Below, piece by piece: positions 33,981-43,183 of a stretch of DNA of 64,000 bases (its first letter is position 1; each line of letters starts with the position of its first letter). Origin of the DNA: an uncultured Roseibium sp. (GTDB lineage: Bacteria > Pseudomonadota > Alphaproteobacteria > Rhizobiales > Stappiaceae); NCBI RefSeq assembly GCF_963675985.1, contig NZ_OY780958.1, positions 1,984,001-2,048,000 on the forward strand, written 5' to 3'. The notes under the pieces were generated by a model. The model worked only from the letters and a program-made list of their open reading frames with translations, did no database searches and was not told the DNA's origin. The position numbers and the translations under genes were made by a program.

Positions 33981-34661
33981 ATGGAGCAGAAAACCAGCAA
34001 GACGGCCAACGGGCGGAGCGAAAGCGTGCGCGAGCGCGTGAGCCACGCCTTGCGGACCGACATTACCATGGGCGTCTTCTTGCCGGGACAACGCCTGTCA
34101 GAGGCTGAACTCTGTGCCCACCTGGATGCCTCGCGCACCTCGGTCCGCGAGGCGCTGCGCCAGCTCGAGGCAGAGCGGTTGATCGAGATCCGTCCCAACC
34201 GAGGCCCCGCCGTCGCCAAGCTGGCCTGGGAAGAGGCCGAGCAGATTTACGACGTGCGCGAACTCATCGAACCGGAGGTCGTGCGTCTCTTCGCGGCGGT
34301 GGCGACGCAGGAGCAGCTTGACCGCATGGAGGCCGCACTGAAGCAATTCGAGGAGGCCTTCTCCGAAGGCTTGCATCCCAACCGGCTGATCCTCACCACC
34401 ACCGTCTTTTACGAAGTGATGTTCGAGGGCTGCAAGAACACCATTCTCGCCGATATCCTGCGCGGGCTGCTTGCGCGGGTGAACCTTCTGCGGTCGCGCT
34501 CCATGTCTCAGCCCGGCCGGCCGAAGGAAAGCCTTCGAGAAATGCGCAGTATCCTGTCGCATATCCAGGACAGCGACATTGCCGGGGCACAAGCCGCAGC
34601 GATCCAGCATATCCGGAATGCCCGCTCCCAAGCCAGGACGGCGATGCTGGCGTCCACTTGA
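33981..34661 (+). CDS. GntR-family transcriptional regulator (FCD subfamily)
   Basis: A 226-aa regulator with the winged helix VRERVSHALRTDITMGVFLP, GQRLSEAELCAHLDASRTSV, REALRQLEAERLIEIRPNRG and an FCD domain (YDVRELIEPEVVRLFAAVAT, LILTTTVFYEVMFEGCKN, SILSHIQDSDIAGAQAAAIQ). AAGGA supports the ATG at 33981. It sits inside the operon it probably controls, with the palindrome at 31431-31456 as the candidate operator. It is distinct from the regulator at 20640. Confidence 0.9.
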   Translation: MEQKTSKTANGRSESVRERVSHALRTDITMGVFLPGQRLSEAELCAHLDASRTSVREALRQLEAERLIEIRPNRGPAVAKLAWEEAEQIYDVRELIEPEVVRLFAAVATQEQLDRMEAALKQFEEAFSEGLHPNRLILTTTVFYEVMFEGCKNTILADILRGLLARVNLLRSRSMSQPGRPKESLREMRSILSHIQDSDIAGAQAAAIQHIRNARSQARTAMLAST

Positions 34662-34692
34662 ACCGCAACCTATCAAATCCGGAAGGCCTCTC

Positions 34693-35133
34693 ATGCAGAT
34701 GAAGCTCAACGGGGACGCCATAAGCGGCCTCCTGCTGGTCCTGATCGGGGCCGCCTTTGCCATCCGCTCCCTGGATTATGGCGTCGGCAGTGCCGCGCAT
34801 ATGGGATCCGGATACTTCCCGTTGCTGCTCGGCGGAGCACTGGTCCTGCTCGGCGGCGCCATCGGCATCGGCGGGCTGCGCCGGTCGGCCGAGCCTTTGA
34901 AGATCCCGCTTCGCGAGTTGATGCTGATCTTCCTCAGCGTCGCCAGTTTCGCGCTGACGATCGGCCGCTTCGGGCTCTTTCCGGCGCTTGCGGTCTCCGT
35001 GCTGCTGGCGTGCTTTGCCGACAGGGGCACACGTCTGCGCGCAACGCTCGGCATCGTTCTCTTTTCCTGCGTCCTCATTTGGCTTGTCTTTGTTGTTGGG
35101 CTGAATTCACCCGTAGCTCTTTTCAAGGTCTGA
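34693..35133 (+). CDS. tctB: Tripartite tricarboxylate transporter small permease (TctB)
   Basis: A 146-aa protein with four hydrophobic helices: ISGLLLVLIGAAFAIRSLDY, YFPLLLGGALVLLGGAIGIG, LMLIFLSVASFALTIGRFGL and TLGIVLFSCVLIWLVFVVGL. The motif G-S-A-A-H-M-G-x-G-Y-F-P after helix 1 is the TctB hallmark. GGAAGG lies upstream of the ATG at 34693. It is 4 bp from tctA. Confidence 0.9.
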   Translation: MQMKLNGDAISGLLLVLIGAAFAIRSLDYGVGSAAHMGSGYFPLLLGGALVLLGGAIGIGGLRRSAEPLKIPLRELMLIFLSVASFALTIGRFGLFPALAVSVLLACFADRGTRLRATLGIVLFSCVLIWLVFVVGLNSPVALFKV

Positions 35134-35137
35134 CCCC

Positions 35138-36643
35138 ATGGAACTCTTCACGCTCGGGTTTGCGACCCTTACGCTGACCTCTGTGGCTTACTGCTTTGCA
35201 GGGGTCTTCCTCGGGACGCTGATCGGTGTGCTGCCCGGCGTCGGCGCCCTTTCGGCGATCTCGCTGCTGATGCCGATTTCCTTCTATCTGGACCCGACCA
35301 CGGCTCTGGTGTTCCTGTCGGGGATCTATTACGGCGCCGAATATGGCGGATCGACAGCCTCCATCATGCTCAATCTGCCGGGCACTTCGTCCAACGCCAT
35401 TACCTGCCTCGACGGCTATCCGATGGCCCAGAACGGCAAGGCCGGTATCGCCCTCACGGTGACCACATATGTCTCCTTCTTCGGAGGCTGCATCGGCATC
35501 CTGCTCTTGACCTTCCTGTCCCCCGTGATCAGCCGCCTGGCAGTGGCGGTCGGACCTTCCGAGTATGCCGCGATCCTGCTGCTCAGCATCATCATGGCCG
35601 CCACAATTTCCGACGGCGCACCGATAAAAGGGATCGCCATGGTGGTCTTCGGGGCCTTGCTGGGCACGATCGGGATCGACGTCAACAGCGGCGACTTCCG
35701 CTTCACCTTCGGCGTGCCTGAACTGTTCGACGGGATCAGTCTGGTGGCGCTTGCGCTTGGCACCTTCGGCGTCGGCGAGGTCATCTTTGCCATCAGCGCA
35801 CAGAAGAGACGCGGCCCCATGCCCAAGGTGACCTGGCGCTCGATGATCCCGAACCGCGCCGAGTTCCTGAAGACGCTCCTGCCGATGGGCCGTGGTACGG
35901 TCGTTGGCAGCGTCGTAGGGCCGCTTCCGGGTGCTGGCCCCACCATCGCCTCGCTGATCGGCTATGCCTTCGAAAAACGGATCAGCCGCACACCGGAGCG
36001 TTTCGGCAAAGGAGCGATCGAAGGTATTTCCTCGCCCGAAGCCGCCAACAACGCCGCGGTGCAGACCGCCTTCATTCCCACGCTCTCGCTCGGCATTCCC
36101 GGCAGCCCGACAATGGCGGTCATGCTCGGCGCCCTTATGATCCACGGCATTTCGCCCGGTCCCAAATTCATCGCCGAACAGCCTGAAATGTTCTGGGGGC
36201 TGATCGCGAGCTTCTGGCTCGGAAACTTCATTCTGCTGGGACTGAACCTGCCTCTGGTCGGCATCTGGCTCTGGCTTCTGCGCGTTCCCTATTCGCTCAT
36301 GTATCCGGTGATCGTCGCGCTGATCTGTGCAGGTGTCTATACGCTCACCAACAGCACATTCGCGATATGGCTCGTATTGGGCTTCGGGCTGGTGGGTTTC
36401 CTCTTGCGGCTCTTCCAATATTCGCCCGCTCCGCTGCTCATCGGCTTCATCCTCGGGCCCATGCTGGAGGAGAACCTGCGCCGCGCCCTGCTGATCCATC
36501 GTGGCAGCTATATGGAGATGCTCTCGCGTCCGGCCACCGCCGTACTGATGCTGATCACGGTCGGCGTGCTCGTCTGGGCGCTGGCGAAGCGAAATCCGAC
36601 CGTTCCGTCAGCTTCCGCCGGCGCGCTTGAAGGCGACGACTGA
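35138..36643 (+). CDS. tctA: Tripartite tricarboxylate transporter large permease (TctA)
   Basis: A 501-aa, about 11-helix permease. TctA landmarks: FLGTLIGVLPGVGALSAISL, YYGAEYGGSTASIMLNLPGT, VVGSVVGPLPGAGPTIASLI (the repeated GxxxGxxPGxG motif), EGISSPEAANNAAVQTAFIP (E-A-A-N-N), and TLSLGIPGSPTMAVMLGALM. Both halves of the internal repeat are intact, so the carrier should be functional, using the proton or sodium gradient. It forms the membrane unit with TctB; TctC delivers the substrate. The end of a decayed racemase frame on the other strand reaches into its last codons. Confidence 0.95.
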   Translation: MELFTLGFATLTLTSVAYCFAGVFLGTLIGVLPGVGALSAISLLMPISFYLDPTTALVFLSGIYYGAEYGGSTASIMLNLPGTSSNAITCLDGYPMAQNGKAGIALTVTTYVSFFGGCIGILLLTFLSPVISRLAVAVGPSEYAAILLLSIIMAATISDGAPIKGIAMVVFGALLGTIGIDVNSGDFRFTFGVPELFDGISLVALALGTFGVGEVIFAISAQKRRGPMPKVTWRSMIPNRAEFLKTLLPMGRGTVVGSVVGPLPGAGPTIASLIGYAFEKRISRTPERFGKGAIEGISSPEAANNAAVQTAFIPTLSLGIPGSPTMAVMLGALMIHGISPGPKFIAEQPEMFWGLIASFWLGNFILLGLNLPLVGIWLWLLRVPYSLMYPVIVALICAGVYTLTNSTFAIWLVLGFGLVGFLLRLFQYSPAPLLIGFILGPMLEENLRRALLIHRGSYMEMLSRPATAVLMLITVGVLVWALAKRNPTVPSASAGALEGDD

Positions 36644-36649
36644 TCTTCC

Positions 36650-37145
36650 GCGCGACGCGCCCGTCCCGAGCGACGATCGATATCGGCTGATGTTGAGCCA
36701 GCCAAAATCGAGACGTATCCCGCGCCCGATCCGTGAGGACACACGTCCGGCATACCCCGCAAGCTTGTCCAGCGTTTCCGGACCGTCACCGAATGCAAGG
36801 GGATGCGCGTCCATGTCGGCAATCAGGGGCAGTTCGGTGCAGGCGATCATAATGGTGTCGGCCTTCATGACTTCGACCACCTCCTGAAGCCGGGGCCGCA
36901 AGGACGGATCCAAACTTCCCAGGCGTTTAATATCATAGATCAGGGCGTGAAGGCGTCACGGATCTTCCGGCACCTCAACCTCGACGTGGTCTGCAAGAGT
37001 GCGATAGGCCGACCACTGCCCCATTTCGGTCACGGCAGAGGCGCCGAGCAGGCCGACACCGCTGTCGGATTACGGTCCGCGACCGGCTCAAGAGGCACTC
37101 TCCATTCGGCCGGGTACCAGTCCAAAGACTGGCTCGCTCATCCCT
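36650..37145 (-). pseudogene. Asp/Glu racemase-like gene, decayed
   Basis: Reading the minus strand, WYPAEWRVPLEPVADRNP is in one frame and VGLLGASAVTEMGQWSAYRT in another (a shift near 37072, where TAA also occurs). The latter frame runs into a TGA at 36956-36958 and resumes as ALIYDIKRLGSLDPSLRPRL, then KADTIMIACTELPLIADMDA. That last block (ACTELPL, with the second catalytic Cys) is the C-terminal signature of the Asp/Glu racemase superfamily, which includes maleate isomerase and hydantoin racemase. One nonsense codon and one frameshift make it a pseudogene. Its boundaries are approximate. It probably once served the adjacent Tct module. Confidence 0.6.
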
Positions 37146-37184
37146 CGCACATGGCAGGTTGCCGCCAAAAAAATCCTCGTCAGG

Positions 37185-38684
37185 CTATCGACTGACGCGA
37201 ATTGTGCGATCCGCGACAGGTGGGATGGCACCTTCGGTTACTCCTGCCATACAGGAACGGAATACGCTTCCGACACCGATCAACACCGGATCACGGATAT
37301 CCAGCGTCGAAACACCCGCGGCAAGATCCTCAAGTCTCCCCACCCAGCGACGTTCGTTTTGACGGGAGACCCCGGAAACCGCCACAACGGGCAAATCGGC
37401 TGAAGCGCCCTCCCCCATCAGCCGCGCACTGATCTGTCCGGCCATGCGCGCGCCCATATAGAAGATCGTCGTCGTCGCCGGATCGGTCAGGCCCGACCAG
37501 TTCACCGTCTGCGGCAAGTCTCCCTTGCGCGAATGCCCGGTGACGAACTGTACGGACTGGGCGTGATCCCGGTGGGTCAGGGAAATACCGAGTTCGGCTG
37601 CCATGGCCGAAGCGGCGGTGATGCCGGGGACCACCGACACGGGGATGCCTTCGGTCTTCAGTCGTTCGATTTCCTCCCCGGCTCGACCGAAGATCATCGG
37701 ATCTCCGGATTTCAGACGGACGACATTCTTTCCCTGTCTGGCAAGCGACACCATCATGTCGTTGATGTCTTCCTGGCGGCAGCTTTCGCGGCCGCCACGC
37801 TTGCCGACCAGCATGCGCCTGGCCTCACGGCGGGCAAGTTCCAGGACCTCATCGGCAACAAGGTCATCGAACAGGATCACATCCGCGCCCTGCAATGCGC
37901 GCACGGCCTTGAGTGTCAGGAACTCGGAACAGCCCGGCCCTGCGCCAACAAGGGTCACCCGACCTTGGCTTGCCGGCTGGGCATGACCTGTCTCAGCGAT
38001 CAGGTCGGCCATCCCGCCGGCAGCCTCCGGAGCGCCCCTTTCGGAAAAGGCCAATTCCGTGAAGGCTTCCCAAAACCGCCGACGTTGCGGTCCGGGAGAC
38101 AGGTGTTCCATGACAGCGGTCCGAACCCGGCCCGCAAGTTTCGCCCAGCCGGCCAGACTGAGCGGCAACAGCGTTTCGATCCGCCGACGGATCGCCTGCC
38201 CGAGGATCGGCGCGGCGCCATTGGTCGAGATACCGATCACAACGGGCGAACGGTTGACGATGGAACCGAACTGGAAGTCGCAATAGGGCGGGTTATCGAT
38301 GACGTTGACCGGAACACCGGCTGCCCTGGCGGCCTGGTAGAAGGCTTCTGCTTTGTCTTCCGTTTCCGCATCGGCGATGGCGAGCATCATCCCGATAAAA
38401 CTGCTTGCGCCCCATTCTTCGGCATGATGAATGAAGGCGCCGCTGACGCTTCCCGTATGCAGGAGCTTTGCCATCGCCGGATCCAAAGTGTCGGCGTAGA
38501 CATGAACCTCTGCACCTGCAGCGGCAAGAAGTTCGGCTTTCCATGCGGCCGCATCCGTACCACCGGCAACAAGCACCTTTCGGCCTCTGAGCTGGAAGAA
38601 GACCGGCAGGCAGGCGAGTTCTCCCATTCGGGCTGATCGGCGGGAAGATTTTACTTCAACCGGCTTTCGCGATGCCTTCATCAT
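37185..38684 (-). CDS. cysG: Siroheme synthase (trifunctional)
   Basis: At 499 aa this combines precorrin-2 dehydrogenase/ferrochelatase (FFQLRGRKVLVAGGTDAAAW, YCDFQFGSIVNRSPVVIGIS, GAAPILGQAIRRRIETLLPL) and uroporphyrinogen-III C-methyltransferase (VTLVGAGPGCSEFLTLKAVR, VGKRGGRESCRQEDINDMMV, VRLKSGDPMIFGRAGEEIER, VVPGITAASAMAAELGISLT). It makes siroheme, the cofactor of the NirB nitrite reductase encoded upstream in the same cluster. The start at 38684 has AAAGGGG five bases before it and lies inside the nasA end (29-bp overlap), so it is the last gene of the nitrate operon. Confidence 0.94.
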   Translation of the reverse strand: MMKASRKPVEVKSSRRSARMGELACLPVFFQLRGRKVLVAGGTDAAAWKAELLAAAGAEVHVYADTLDPAMAKLLHTGSVSGAFIHHAEEWGASSFIGMMLAIADAETEDKAEAFYQAARAAGVPVNVIDNPPYCDFQFGSIVNRSPVVIGISTNGAAPILGQAIRRRIETLLPLSLAGWAKLAGRVRTAVMEHLSPGPQRRRFWEAFTELAFSERGAPEAAGGMADLIAETGHAQPASQGRVTLVGAGPGCSEFLTLKAVRALQGADVILFDDLVADEVLELARREARRMLVGKRGGRESCRQEDINDMMVSLARQGKNVVRLKSGDPMIFGRAGEEIERLKTEGIPVSVVPGITAASAMAAELGISLTHRDHAQSVQFVTGHSRKGDLPQTVNWSGLTDPATTTIFYMGARMAGQISARLMGEGASADLPVVAVSGVSRQNERRWVGRLEDLAAGVSTLDIRDPVLIGVGSVFRSCMAGVTEGAIPPVADRTIRVSR

Positions 38685-41346
38685 CGGCCCCTTTCGCTGC
38701 AAGGTCATTCAAGAGGGAGTTGATTTCAGAGCGGCATGACCCGCAATTCGTTCCCGCCTGCAAGGCTTCGCCGAGAGCCTCGACAGTGGTCGCGCCGTTC
38801 TTTGCCGCTGCCAGGATCTGGTTGACCCCGACCTGAAAGCAGGAACAGACAACGGCGCCGCAGTCGGGCCGGTCGGCCGGAGCCCGTCCGGCGAGAACGC
38901 GGTAGCGTTCGGCCGGGCTCGTTGCCGTGGCGGACAAGAGCCCGCTGGCCCATTGGCGGGAGACTTCGACCGGCTTTGTCGCAAAAAAGAAGGCAGCAGC
39001 GAGATCGCTTCCCTGCCAGAACGCCACGCGGTAAGAACCGGTGGCCGTATCCTTGTAGCTGAGCACATCGACGTCAGAAACGGGCGCAGAACAGAGGTCG
39101 GCGGCAAGCGCTTCGAAATCCGCTTCCGTCAATCCGGCCACTTCCAGGCGCCAGCCTCCTTTCGCCGGAGCCAAGGCCCAATAATCAGTCGCAAGACCGG
39201 TCGGCTTGTCTTTCAGCACGGCAAAGCCATACCAGGCGCAATCAAACTTACCGACGGCGACCGGAGTGAACTTCGATCCCGGCTGGCCCGAGACGCAATC
39301 GGTCTCAGGGGCGACAACAGCATCCACACGCCCCCTGGAGGCAAACCGATCGGTCCAGTGCATCGGCACGAAAACCGATCCGCGCTGTGCCCTGTCGCTC
39401 ATCTGCGCGCGGACAATGACCTTGCCGTACGGGCTTTTGATTTCGACGAGTTCAGCATCTCCGACACCGAGCGTCTTCGCGTCTTCGGGATGCAACTCGG
39501 CGAAAGGCTCAGCGATATGGGACAACAGCCGCGGCGTTTTCCCCGTCCGCGTCATGGTGTGCCACTGATCCCGGATCCGGCCGGTGTTCAGGACATACGG
39601 ATATCTTCTCTCCCGCTTGCGGGGTCTGGTGAAATCTACCGCTACGAAATTGGCCTTGCGGTTCCCGGTAAAGAATCCGCCGCCTGCGAAGAAGCGCTTG
39701 TCACGATCAGGTTCCCCTGCCCGGCGCGGCCATTGGGTCGGCGCCAGACGGTCATAGGACTCCGTACCGATGTCGGCGAATGCACCGATGTCGAAATCGC
39801 GTGACCCGTTGTTTTCAAGGGAAGACAGGCCGGCGTATTCGGCAAAGATTTGCGAAGGATGCGAATAATTGAACCCGTTGCGAAAACCCATGCGCTTGCC
39901 AACTTCGGCCAGCGCCCACCAGTCCGGCCGCGTATCGGCGGGTAGATCAAGAAACTTCCGCTGCCGCGAAATCCTGCGTTCGGAATTAGTGACGGTGCCA
40001 TCCTTCTCGCCCCAGGCAGCTCCCGGCAGAAGCACATCGGCATAAGCCACCGTGTCGACGGCTTTCGAAACGTCCGAGACCACGACAAACGGGCAGAATT
40101 TCAACGCTCGCGCGACTTCGTCTGCGTCCGGCAGACTGTCCACCGGATTGGTCGCCATGATCCAGATCGCCTTGATCCGGCCGTCACGCACGGCCTTGAA
40201 CATATCGACCGCCTTCAAACCGGCGCGTTCGGCCATGGCCGGGCTTTGCCAGTACTTCCGAACAAGTTTCCTGTGATCGGGGTTTTCAATCGCCATATGC
40301 GCAACGAGCATGTTGGCCAGACCGCCGACCTCGCGCCCGCCCATGGCATTCGGTTGGCCGGTTACCGAAAACGGTCCCATGCCGGCGCGACCGATACGTC
40401 CGGTGGCCAAATGCGTGTTGATGATCGCGTTGACCTTATCGGTCCCCGAAATCGATTGATTGACGCCCTGGCTATAGACGGTGACCGTCCTCTCGGTTCG
40501 CGCCACCATGGAATAGAACGTCGCGATATCCTGACGCGGCAGACCGGTCATTTCGGAGATCGCGGCAATGTCGCAGGCTCCGGCGGCTTTCATGGCCTCA
40601 TCGAAACCGTTGGTATGCAGCTCAATGTAATTGCGATCGAGCGCGTTGGTTTCCTTTAGGTAAGCCAGAAGTCCATTGAACAGGGCCACGTCGGTATCGG
40701 GTTCGAGAGCCAGGTGGAGATCGGCCAGTTCCGTCGTCGCCGTGCGGCGCGGATCAATGACAACGACACGCATTCCCGGCCGTACGGCCTTGGCGGCTTC
40801 GATGCGCTGGTAAAGAACCGGATGACACCACGCCAGGTTGGAGCCTACCAGAACAAGCAGGTCCGCCTGTTCCAGATCTTCGTAGGTACCGGGAACGGTA
40901 TCCGACCCAAAGGCCCGACGGTGACCGGCAACCGAAGACGCCATACACAGGCGTGAATTGGTGTCGATATTGGCCGAGCCGATGTATCCCTTCATCAACT
41001 TGTTGGCGACGTAATAGTCTTCGGTCAGGATCTGGCCGGAAACGTAGAAAGCGACGCTGTCGGGGCCGTGTTCAGCGATGGTTTCAGAGAATTTCTCTGC
41101 GACAAGATCGAGCGCCTCGTCCCATCCAGCCCTTTTGCCGCCAATTTCCGGATGGAGCAGCCGGTCGTCAAGAGACAGGGTTTCGCCGAGCGCCGATCCT
41201 TTTGAACACAGCCTGCCGAAATTCGATGGATGTTCCGGATCGCCCTTGACCGACACCGAGCCATCTCCCGCCTTGGACACCAAGACGCCGCAGCCGACGC
41301 CGCAATAAGGACAGGTTGTCTTGATCCCGTTTTCTCGTCTGGTCAT
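38656..41346 (-). CDS. nasA: Assimilatory nitrate reductase, catalytic subunit
   Basis: The 896-aa molybdopterin enzyme reduces nitrate to nitrite in the cytoplasm. The N-terminus has the [4Fe-4S] set C12, C15, C19 and C47 (TCPYCGVGCGVLVSK, GRLCSKG), then Mo-bisMGD domains (CMASSVAGHRRAFGSDTVPG, YSQGVNQSISGTDKVNAIIN, LLPGAAWGEKDGTVTNSERR) and the C-terminal cofactor-binding domain (HWTDRFASRGRVD). After residue 800 there is a BFD-like [2Fe-2S] domain, VVCSCFQVGVNQILAAAKNG and AGTNCGSCRSEI, typical of NasA and of NirB. ATG 41346 is where homology starts. It lies between the kinase/phosphatase and cysG genes. Confidence 0.95.
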   Translation of the reverse strand: MTRRENGIKTTCPYCGVGCGVLVSKAGDGSVSVKGDPEHPSNFGRLCSKGSALGETLSLDDRLLHPEIGGKRAGWDEALDLVAEKFSETIAEHGPDSVAFYVSGQILTEDYYVANKLMKGYIGSANIDTNSRLCMASSVAGHRRAFGSDTVPGTYEDLEQADLLVLVGSNLAWCHPVLYQRIEAAKAVRPGMRVVVIDPRRTATTELADLHLALEPDTDVALFNGLLAYLKETNALDRNYIELHTNGFDEAMKAAGACDIAAISEMTGLPRQDIATFYSMVARTERTVTVYSQGVNQSISGTDKVNAIINTHLATGRIGRAGMGPFSVTGQPNAMGGREVGGLANMLVAHMAIENPDHRKLVRKYWQSPAMAERAGLKAVDMFKAVRDGRIKAIWIMATNPVDSLPDADEVARALKFCPFVVVSDVSKAVDTVAYADVLLPGAAWGEKDGTVTNSERRISRQRKFLDLPADTRPDWWALAEVGKRMGFRNGFNYSHPSQIFAEYAGLSSLENNGSRDFDIGAFADIGTESYDRLAPTQWPRRAGEPDRDKRFFAGGGFFTGNRKANFVAVDFTRPRKRERRYPYVLNTGRIRDQWHTMTRTGKTPRLLSHIAEPFAELHPEDAKTLGVGDAELVEIKSPYGKVIVRAQMSDRAQRGSVFVPMHWTDRFASRGRVDAVVAPETDCVSGQPGSKFTPVAVGKFDCAWYGFAVLKDKPTGLATDYWALAPAKGGWRLEVAGLTEADFEALAADLCSAPVSDVDVLSYKDTATGSYRVAFWQGSDLAAAFFFATKPVEVSRQWASGLLSATATSPAERYRVLAGRAPADRPDCGAVVCSCFQVGVNQILAAAKNGATTVEALGEALQAGTNCGSCRSEINSLLNDLAAKGADDEGIAKAG

Positions 41347-41384
41347 TGTTTTCAACCTTCTCGGTCCATGTGCCTTTTCTCGCC

Positions 41385-43133
41385 TCATGGCTTGCCCATG
41401 AGTTGAAAGAACAGCGCGATGCACAGGATTGCCAAAACCCCGGAGACAATCTGCCAGAAGCGCACCGGGTCCCTTTCGGCAAAGGGAACCATTCTGTCCG
41501 GCCGGAGACTTGTGTTCGGCCGGCGCAGATCCTGAAGGAACTCGCTCAACGCCTCGTAGCGCTTGCCGGGATTGATGTGCACGGCCCGCGCCAAGGCACC
41601 GTCGACCCAATCCGGCACCCTGGCTGTCTGGGACGCAGCCGAATGATAGGTCAATGCGTTCTGCGCTTTCAGGCTGTGCGCCCGGGACACCTTGCCTGCG
41701 TAGGGAAGCTTGCCGGTCAGCATTTCATAGGTGATGACACCCAGTGCGAACTGGTCCGAGCGTTCCGTACCCCGGTAGCCAAGGAAGTATTCCGGCGCGC
41801 TGTATTGATGGGTTCCGAGAATTTCCGTCTCATCCAGACCGGGTGCAGCCTCCAGTACCCCTGAAATCAGCACCGAGCCGAAGTCGATGATCTTCACCAT
41901 GCCGTCCGAACCGATCATGATGTTTTCCGGACGCAGGTCCTGATGCAACATGCCCTGTCGATGAAAGGCCCGGAGGCCCGCAGCGATCTGTTCGATGATG
42001 CCGCGAACCGTTTCCAGGTCCGGCTGAGGATTGTCCGTCATCCACTGGCGCAGGGTCTGGCCCTCGACATATTCGGTGACGACGAACAGGTGTCCGCGCT
42101 CGTGGGATGCGGGTATAGCCTTCAGGACATGAGGCGAATTCAGACGCCGGGCGACCCATTCCTCCATGGCGAACCGGCGCAGATAATCTGCGTTTCCGCG
42201 AAGGTCCAGGGAGGGCACCTTGAGGGCCACATTTCTGCCGGTCTCCTTGTCAGCGGCGAGATAGATATGACTTCGACTGCTGGCGTGCAGCTCGCGCAGA
42301 ATGCGGTAGCCTTCGAACTCTGAGGATGCCTGCAGTAAAGGTGCGGGTGGAAGGGTGTCTTCCCCTTCCAAAATGTTGGTCGCATCGACGTCCGGCAATT
42401 GGTCGATCCGGGCAATCTGAATCGTCAGATTGTCGTCGCTGCCCGCATCCAGAGCTGCTGCAACGATCCTTTCGGCTGCGTGATCCAGATCGTCATTTGC
42501 CGCGATCAGGGACGCAATGGTTTTCGGTGGCACGAATTCATGAACGCCATCGGTGGTGAGAACAAAAGTATCGCCGGTCGACAGGTTCAGGTCGCGATAG
42601 TCGATATCAAGCAAGGAATAGAGCCCCATGGCGCGCGCCAGATAGCTTCTCCCCTCGGAGGCTTGAACCCGGTGATCCGTGGTCAGCTGTTCCAGCGTGT
42701 CTCCGGACATGCGCCAGATGCGGGCGTCGCCCACATGGAAGAGATGAGCACGCCGCCCCTTGAACACGATGGCGTCAAAGGTGCACACATGGCCACGGTC
42801 CTGCGGCAGCTCCGGATCGTTCTGCGCATGAAGCCAGGAATTGCTTGCAGAAATGACGCTCGTGGCGGCCGTCCTGGCCGACCATGCGTCAGACGTGCAA
42901 TAGTAATCGTCGAGGAAGGATTTGACCGCCGTTTCCGCAGCCAGGCGGCTGACGTCACTCGTGGAAATTCCATCCGCCAGCGCGAGAGCCGCTCCCTTGA
43001 GAACAAGCCGCTGCCCGTCCGGAACCATCGCCCCGTAGAAGTCCTGGTTCGATGCTTTGCGCCCGGCCGACGAATGTTGGCCAACCGAAACGGACAGTCT
43101 GGCGCTTTGGACTTGCATCAACACGGAAGTCAT
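41385..43133 (-). CDS. PP2C phosphatase-Ser/Thr kinase fusion, membrane-anchored
   Basis: A 582-aa fusion. Residues 15-245 are a PP2C phosphatase with the metal motifs ALADGIS (D54), LFHVGDARIW (D136) and GSDDNLTI. Residues 275-530 are a Hanks-type kinase: Lys305 in VALKVP, HQDLRPENIM (Asp399), IIDFGSVL (DFG 417-419) and YSAPEYF. The Gly-rich loop is degenerate (ELHASSRSHIY, no glycine). A single membrane helix near the C-terminus (IVSGVLAILCIALFFQLMG) anchors it. A similar fusion is known in nitrate assimilation clusters of pseudomonads; its target is not established. The start is uncertain: ATG 43133 lacks a spaced ribosome site, and ATG 43118 or a GTG between may be used. Confidence 0.92.
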   Translation of the reverse strand: MTSVLMQVQSARLSVSVGQHSSAGRKASNQDFYGAMVPDGQRLVLKGAALALADGISTSDVSRLAAETAVKSFLDDYYCTSDAWSARTAATSVISASNSWLHAQNDPELPQDRGHVCTFDAIVFKGRRAHLFHVGDARIWRMSGDTLEQLTTDHRVQASEGRSYLARAMGLYSLLDIDYRDLNLSTGDTFVLTTDGVHEFVPPKTIASLIAANDDLDHAAERIVAAALDAGSDDNLTIQIARIDQLPDVDATNILEGEDTLPPAPLLQASSEFEGYRILRELHASSRSHIYLAADKETGRNVALKVPSLDLRGNADYLRRFAMEEWVARRLNSPHVLKAIPASHERGHLFVVTEYVEGQTLRQWMTDNPQPDLETVRGIIEQIAAGLRAFHRQGMLHQDLRPENIMIGSDGMVKIIDFGSVLISGVLEAAPGLDETEILGTHQYSAPEYFLGYRGTERSDQFALGVITYEMLTGKLPYAGKVSRAHSLKAQNALTYHSAASQTARVPDWVDGALARAVHINPGKRYEALSEFLQDLRRPNTSLRPDRMVPFAERDPVRFWQIVSGVLAILCIALFFQLMGKP

Positions 43134-43183
43134 CCCTTTAGGGCCGGTCCCGCCTGCATGGCGGGACCGACTTGGTCCAAGGC

